Of a stretch of 27,741 bases of DNA, positions 23,748 to 27,741 are shown piece by piece. Each line of letters begins with the position of its first letter. Within the stretch, counting starts at the first letter, position 1. The DNA is from JBBKWJ01 sp037968895 (GTDB lineage Bacteria > Actinomycetota > Acidimicrobiia > Acidimicrobiales > SZUA-35): the NCBI GenBank assembly GCA_037968895.1, contig JBBKWJ010000211.1, positions 1 through 27,741 on the forward strand. The letters are read 5' to 3'. The position numbers and the translations under genes were made by a program. The notes beneath the pieces were generated by a model. That model searched no databases. It saw nothing but the letters and a program-made list of their open reading frames with translations, and had not been told where the DNA came from.

Positions 23748-24752
23748 GTGACTGTTAATCCCCTCGCCCTCTTACCGACAGCCGCGGTCGATAAAGATCG
23801 GGTTGAGCGCACCCTATTAGACGTCGTGGCGATAAGCGGCGACGAGTACTTGACGGAGATTTCGTCTCATCTCATTAAGGCTGGCGGCAAGCGCCTTCGG
23901 CCACTTTTCGCCGTCGCCAGCGCCGGGTGCTCTTTGCCTGACGGCGAGGCCGTCTCGCTCGAGGTCATTCGTGGCGGCGTAGCAGTTGAGCTCGTGCACA
24001 TCGGCAGCCTGTATCACGACGACGTCATGGACGAAGCCGAGATGCGGCGCCAAGTCGTCAGCGTCAACGCTCGCTGGGGCAACCTGCGCGCCATTCTTTC
24101 TGGCGATTTTCTACTGGCCAAGGCATCAGAGATTGCCGCGAGCCTTGGTGTCGAAGTGGCTGGCCTGTTGGCCGCCACAATCGCCGAGCTGTGCCGGGGC
24201 CAAGTTGGCGAATTGCAAACCATGTACGACACAAGTCGAACTGAGGCCCAGTACTACCCATCGATCGCCGGCAAGACCGCTTCGCTGTACGCCGCCGCGT
24301 GCCGAATCGGGGGCATTGTGTCCGGCCAGTCACGAGAAGCAATCGATCATCTCACCGAGTTCGGCCGTCTCTACGGCATGGCGTTCCAAGTGATCGACGA
24401 CGTCCTCGACATCGTCGCCACCGACGAACAGCTCGGAAAGCCGGCTGGCAACGACATGATCGAGGGCGTATACAGCCTCCCAGTTATCTACACGCTTGAG
24501 CAGCCTGAGAGCGGCCGGCTCAAGGCAATGCTCGACAACCGCATCACTCTCGAGAACCGCCACGAGGCTATCGACATCGTGCGTCAAGGTCCTGGCGTCG
24601 ACCGAGCGCTCGAAACCGCAACCCGATTCATTGAAGAGGCGAAGGCTGAGCTGACGAAGGTGTCGAGCAATGAGGCGGCTGTCGCTCTCGCTGGAGCGGC
24701 CGATCATCTCCTCGAGAGCGCGTTGTCGATCGCTAGCCCCGCTCTCCCCTAG
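23748..24752 (+). CDS. Long-chain polyprenyl diphosphate synthase
   Basis: A 334-aa trans-prenyltransferase. Region GGKRLRPLF binds the IPP diphosphate. The first Asp-rich motif DDVMD is at 91-95, followed by EMRR. The second Asp-rich motif is DDVLD at 217-221. The residues before the first motif (HIGSLYH) are mostly small, as in enzymes making chains of about C30-C50 rather than farnesyl diphosphate; the exact length cannot be read from this. The likely product feeds the menaquinone side chain. The start is GTG 23748-23750. IspD and IspF earlier in the window supply the precursor pathway. It is divergent from clpC, and a histidine kinase follows 49 bp downstream. Confidence 0.9.
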   Translation: MTVNPLALLPTAAVDKDRVERTLLDVVAISGDEYLTEISSHLIKAGGKRLRPLFAVASAGCSLPDGEAVSLEVIRGGVAVELVHIGSLYHDDVMDEAEMRRQVVSVNARWGNLRAILSGDFLLAKASEIAASLGVEVAGLLAATIAELCRGQVGELQTMYDTSRTEAQYYPSIAGKTASLYAAACRIGGIVSGQSREAIDHLTEFGRLYGMAFQVIDDVLDIVATDEQLGKPAGNDMIEGVYSLPVIYTLEQPESGRLKAMLDNRITLENRHEAIDIVRQGPGVDRALETATRFIEEAKAELTKVSSNEAAVALAGAADHLLESALSIASPALP

Positions 24753-24801
24753 CGCTGCCGGCTCCGCTCCCTCCGCTCATCGCCGTGCGACACTGGCCGA
24801 T

Positions 24802-25959
24802 ATGAACGGTATGGGCGCGCAGGCACCATCTCATCTTCTCGGGCACCTCGATCCTTCGCGCCTCTCGCGCCCAACACGTGTCAGTCTCAGTCGAGGCATC
24901 ATGACGTTCCGCTGGCTCGTCGCGGTATGGGCGCTTGGCATATTCGTGTACGAGATCTGGGACCGGAACAGGCTCCCCGACAAGCTGCCCGTCGCTCATC
25001 CCGCAATTGGGCTCCTGCTACTGACGGCGGCGGTTGGGTTCTCTGGATTCGTGACAGTTCTGTATCACCGTGACGCCGACCTCGTCATGCGCCCCAACGT
25101 GCTCTTTACTGAAATCGGCCTTGCCTCGGTCCTTTCGTTCGCTGACGTGTGGGTCTACGGATCTGAGGCGCACACCCAGTCACTGCCGTCGATCTGGATG
25201 GTGGCGGTCGTGTTCGCCGTCGCCGTTGCTGGCGGCACCAGGGCGGCCGTCATGACGGGTGTTGGAATCGGGGTCAGCCGCTACGTCGGCTGGCTCATTT
25301 TCGGGCCTGATGGATGGGGCTCACTCAGCCGGTTTGCCACGATTGCGTTACTCGGTCTGGCTGGCTGGTCGGCGGGGTACTTCATGGACCGCCTGGCCGA
25401 GGCCGACCGAGAAATCTCGACCTTCCGAGCAAGGGAGGAAGTGGCTCGTACCCTGCACGACGGCGTGCTTCAGACCCTCGCAGTTATCCAGCGCCGCAGT
25501 GAAGATGGCGAACTTATCGCCCTCGCGAGGTCGCAAGAATCTGAGCTGCGTGAGTATCTCTTCGGCAACCGCCCCGCCGCGACGGACCTCGGGTCTGCAC
25601 TACGGGCCGTCTCGGCTCGAGCCGAGCAGCGTTACGGACTACGAGTCTCTGTCATCTGCGCCCCCGATCTGCCCGCCGGTTCCGAAGCCCAGATTCATGC
25701 CCTCGCGGGGGCGACCGGTGAGGCACTTACAAACGCTTCGAAACATGGTGGAGCCTCCAAGGCGACCGTGTATGCCGAGCCAGACGGTGAGGTTGTGTTT
25801 GTGTCAGTGAAAGACGACGGGGTCGGCTTTGAAGCAGATCTCGTGCAGATGGGCGAAGGTATTAAGCGTTCGATTACCGGCCGTGTGGTCGAGGCGGGCG
25901 GTCGCGTCGAAGTCGACGGGCGACCGGGAAGTGGAACCGAAATAAGGATGTGGGCCTGA
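24802..25959 (+). CDS. NarL-family sensor histidine kinase with six-helix membrane domain
   Basis: A 385-aa kinase from the ATG at 24802-24804; the frame is open further upstream but that part lies inside the polyprenyl synthase. About six transmembrane helices fall between residues 35 and 197, with short loops and no large extracellular domain, so the signal is probably sensed in the membrane. A short coiled linker leads to a HisKA_3-type segment with REEVARTLHDGVLQTL, phospho-acceptor His219. The HATPase_c domain has the N box EALTNASKHG (Asn311) and G1 box DDGVGF. A start at residue 34 (MTFRWLV) is also possible. Its stop overlaps the response regulator start in TGATG, so the two form one unit. 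Confidence 0.88.
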   Translation: MNGMGAQAPSHLLGHLDPSRLSRPTRVSLSRGIMTFRWLVAVWALGIFVYEIWDRNRLPDKLPVAHPAIGLLLLTAAVGFSGFVTVLYHRDADLVMRPNVLFTEIGLASVLSFADVWVYGSEAHTQSLPSIWMVAVVFAVAVAGGTRAAVMTGVGIGVSRYVGWLIFGPDGWGSLSRFATIALLGLAGWSAGYFMDRLAEADREISTFRAREEVARTLHDGVLQTLAVIQRRSEDGELIALARSQESELREYLFGNRPAATDLGSALRAVSARAEQRYGLRVSVICAPDLPAGSEAQIHALAGATGEALTNASKHGGASKATVYAEPDGEVVFVSVKDDGVGFEADLVQMGEGIKRSITGRVVEAGGRVEVDGRPGSGTEIRMWA

Positions 25960-26591
25960 TGAGTTTCAAGAGCCATGTGACCGTAGTACTCGCCGATGAC
26001 CACCCAATATGGCGGTCTGGAGTGCGAGCTGATCTCGGCGAAAACTTCGTGATTGTTGGCGAGGCCGCGGATGCGACAGAGGCAATAGCGGCAATCAAGA
26101 AGCACAAACCCGATCTCGTCGTCTGCGATCTCAACATGCCAAATGGTGGCGGTATCAAGGTGGCAAAAGAGTGCGGGGCGACAACCAATATCGTCATGCT
26201 CACTGTCTCTGAGGCGGAGCGCGATCTGCTTGAGGCGGTCGCCGCTGGCGCGAACGGGTATCTCGTGAAGTCGACACCGCCAGACGAACTTCGAACCGCC
26301 CTCTGGAAGGCAGCCAAAGGCGAGCCGGTGTTCTCTCCCGCATTGGCAAGTCTGTTACTCGGCGAGTTTCGGAAGATCACCAATGAGAGCGATGGCACGA
26401 AGCCGCTTTCTGAGCGCGAACGCGAAGTGCTCCAGTACGTCGCTCGAGGCCATACATACAAAGAGATCGGCGAGCAGCTTTTCATCTCGCCAAAGACGGT
26501 CGAAAATCACGTCCGCAATATTCTCGGCAAGCTCCATCTCAATCGCAGGCAAGAGCTGATCCGCTACGCCGTCGACCACGGCATCGACTAG
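25959..26591 (+). CDS. NarL/LuxR-family response regulator
   Basis: A 210-aa regulator starting at the ATG 25959-25961, which shares one base with the kinase stop codon; a GTG nine bases earlier is less likely. The receiver domain has acidic Asp13-Asp14, phospho-acceptor Asp57 in VVCDLNMP, Thr82 and Lys104. A GerE-type helix-turn-helix at about 145-205 contains LSEREREVLQYVARGHTYKEI and SPKTVENHVRNIL. It is the partner of the kinase just upstream. Targets are unknown, and no palindromic site that I can link to it is seen. It converges on the nuclease gene, with the palindrome at 26606-26655 between the stops. Confidence 0.93.
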   Translation: MSFKSHVTVVLADDHPIWRSGVRADLGENFVIVGEAADATEAIAAIKKHKPDLVVCDLNMPNGGGIKVAKECGATTNIVMLTVSEAERDLLEAVAAGANGYLVKSTPPDELRTALWKAAKGEPVFSPALASLLLGEFRKITNESDGTKPLSEREREVLQYVARGHTYKEIGEQLFISPKTVENHVRNILGKLHLNRRQELIRYAVDHGID

Positions 26592-26602
26592 CCCTTGCTC
26601 TT

Positions 26603-26712
26603 GCGAACTGTACGCGGGTTACGACCCAATATAGGGTCGCAAACCGCGTCCAGTTGAGGGGTTAGCGGGCTGCGAGATCGGCCCGGATAGTGGCCAACAC
26701 GAGATCGAGTTC
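26603..26712. repeat. Duplicated segment, copy A: 46-nt core palindrome plus 3' end of nuclease gene
   Basis: This 110-bp segment matches 27632-27741 at about 106 of 110 positions, offset by 1029 bp. It holds an imperfect palindrome with arms 26606-26628 and 26633-26655 (19 of 23 paired), then six bases, then the stop codon and last 16 codons of the nuclease gene. The four differences between copies lie in the palindrome: three in or beside the loop and one in the left arm. The palindrome lies between two converging genes and could act as a terminator, but no T-run follows on either strand. Confidence 0.9.
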
Positions 26713-27573
26713 ATCACGGAACTGGTCCCACGTGAACCGGCGACTGAGCCACCCGACCCGGGCGAGCGCCGCATCACGGCGACGGTCCTCAACGAACGCT
26801 TGACGATTGAGATGGAATGCAACCGAGTCCAATTCGATCGCATACTTGGCGGCCGGATAGGCCAGGTCAACTTGCGCCACCAAACGGCCGGCCTCGTCGC
26901 CGACTCGCCATTCCATCTCCGGCGCATTGAATCCAGCGTCAGCAAGCAGCTTCTTCACATCCCGACTCCAGATCGAGAGCGGCACAGATCCCTCGCCTGA
27001 CCTCTCCTCCAGCAGCCGTGTGATCGTGCCCGACCCTGGCCGGCCGCGGCGGCGGTACAAATCAAACACCTCGGCCAGTCGCTCCCAAGTTGTTCGCTGC
27101 TCCCGAATTACTCGATCGACGAGATCATGCGTCCCCCGATCGCTGCGCTCGCTGGCCATGGACGCAACGGCCAGTTCTAGTGACGCCATGGCAATTCCGG
27201 AGTATGAGGTGATCGGGAGCGCGCCAAGCGCAGCAACCGACCGTATTTCGGCGCCGCCCGGTCGACGCAACTGCACCGGCAGAGCGACTATCGGCATGGT
27301 CGGGTATTGGCCCAGTCCCCACACGGCCAACGCCGATGCTCCCCACCCAACTGCGTCAAGACCGACAACGGCGCTAGCCAACCGGGCGAACGGGTCTTCG
27401 GCCATCTCAGCGAGCAGATAGGTCGCCGGGCCGCAGCCTTTGCGCCACTGACCCCGCCGAACACGCCGGTCGACCTGCGCCACGGTCATCCCTGCGGCTA
27501 ACGCATCCCGTCGTTGGATCACGCCGTTCGTTCGTCGCGCTTCGGCCTCGACTATTTCTCTCAGATCGCTCAC
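26662..27573 (-). CDS. AbiEi/DUF559-type protein: HTH domain plus Vsr-like nuclease domain
   Basis: A 303-aa protein (309 aa if the TTG at 27589-27591 is used; I prefer the GTG at 27571-27573). The N-terminal part has NGVIQRRDALAAGMTVAQVD...GQWRKGCG, typical of the winged-helix start of AbiEi-like proteins. A middle region of about 150 aa is less clear. The C-terminal part at about 225-300 has a DUF559/Vsr-like PD-(D/E)XK pattern: AQVDLAYP, then AIELDSVAFH, then DRRRDAAL, then GWLSRRFTWDQF. The acidic and His residues expected for such nucleases are present, although the usual ExDG is ELDS here. Actinobacterial genomes carry many such genes of unknown role; links to type IV toxin-antitoxin systems are by name of the N-terminal domain only. 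The 3' end is duplicated next door. Confidence 0.75.
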   Translation of the reverse strand: MSDLREIVEAEARRTNGVIQRRDALAAGMTVAQVDRRVRRGQWRKGCGPATYLLAEMAEDPFARLASAVVGLDAVGWGASALAVWGLGQYPTMPIVALPVQLRRPGGAEIRSVAALGALPITSYSGIAMASLELAVASMASERSDRGTHDLVDRVIREQRTTWERLAEVFDLYRRRGRPGSGTITRLLEERSGEGSVPLSIWSRDVKKLLADAGFNAPEMEWRVGDEAGRLVAQVDLAYPAAKYAIELDSVAFHLNRQAFVEDRRRDAALARVGWLSRRFTWDQFRDELDLVLATIRADLAAR

Positions 27574-27631
27574 AGGTTCTCGCTTCCACAATGTCAGTTG
27601 TGGGAACGACAGTTCCGAGGCGCAAGCGCTG

Positions 27632-27741
27632 GCGAACTGGACGCGGGTTACGACCCAGTAGTGGGTCGCAAACCGCGTCCAGTTGAGGGGTTAGCGGGCT
27701 GCGAGATCGGCCCGGATAGTGGCCAACACGAGATCGAGTTC
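27632..27741. repeat. Duplicated segment, copy B: better-paired palindrome plus 3' end of a second nuclease gene
   Basis: The palindrome here is nearly perfect: arms 27635-27657 and 27662-27684 pair at 21 of 23 positions around a 4-nt loop (gtag). One of the two mismatches becomes a G-U pair in RNA from the minus strand. The last 79 bases of the window (27663-27741) are identical to 26634-26712. Confidence 0.9.
27691..27741 (-). CDS. 3' end of a second DUF559/AbiEi-type gene, cut by window edge
   Basis: The stop codon TAA at 27691-27693 and 16 upstream codons encode ELDLVLATIRADLAAR, identical in DNA and protein to the end of the nuclease gene at 26662. The rest lies beyond the window. It is either a tandem paralogue or an assembly overlap with the first copy. 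Confidence 0.6.
   Translation of the reverse strand, partial: ELDLVLATIRADLAAR

Noticed and set aside
26606..27684. True integron attC sites
   Set aside because: The palindromes lack the RYYYAAC/GTTRRRY core pair, and no integrase gene is present; only the layout is similar.

Overview
The window looks like a chromosomal segment of an actinobacterium (Actinomycetota), most likely an Acidimicrobiia/Ilumatobacter-like lineage. This rests on the actinobacterial-type HemQ, the radA-disA pair, the ispD-ispF-rlmB block, a ClpC with two Clp_N repeats and a UVR motif, an LppM-like lipoprotein domain, a HrcA/CIRCE-controlled groEL, an AbiEi/DUF559-type nuclease, frequent GTG/TTG starts and moderately high GC. 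The taxonomic call is inference; no marker search was possible. Most of the window is ordinary housekeeping DNA. I see no insertion sequence, prophage, integrase or CRISPR array.

Layout. (1) 1-7103, all minus strand: fdhD, hemQ, a four-S1-domain RNA-binding protein, a 157-aa unknown, glnD, a NUDIX hydrolase (ATGA overlap with glnD) and a Kelch-like lipoprotein cut by the left edge. (2) 7104-10084: a free-standing 50-aa gene with its own promoter and a two-way terminator, groEL with a perfect CIRCE element, a roughly 300-bp intergenic region with hairpins and a tRNA-like 5' half, and two small unknown proteins. (3) 10097-14115: glycerate kinase with a LytR_C-domain protein, tRNA-Thr(UGU), and rlmB-ispF-ispD with overlapping genes. 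(4) 14116-18066: a Crp/Fnr regulator facing the operon radA-disA-dienelactone hydrolase. (5) 18170-23548: a quinone-oxidoreductase-like dehydrogenase, an unusual LppM-transmembrane-HAD fusion, and clpC. (6) 23748-26591, plus strand: a long-chain polyprenyl diphosphate synthase, then a NarL-type two-component pair. (7) 26592-27741: a DUF559/AbiEi-like nuclease gene with the end of a second copy of the same gene beside it. Each copy is followed at once by the same ~50-nt imperfect palindrome.

How the genes fit together. GlnD (nitrogen signalling), DisA (c-di-AMP and DNA integrity), RadA (recombination), GroEL and ClpC (proteostasis) and Crp/two-component proteins make this a stress- and signalling-rich core region. 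IspD and IspF feed the MEP pathway, whose products are extended by the polyprenyl synthase, probably for menaquinone or lipid carriers. Compared with the Mycobacterium tuberculosis order carD-ispD-ispF-cysS-rlmB, carD and cysS are absent here.

The best candidates for something new are the tandem nuclease-plus-palindrome cassettes at the right end, the LppM-HAD transmembrane fusion with a changed HAD motif I, the isolated 50-aa gene at 7314-7466, and the IspF with a rebuilt C-terminal substrate loop.
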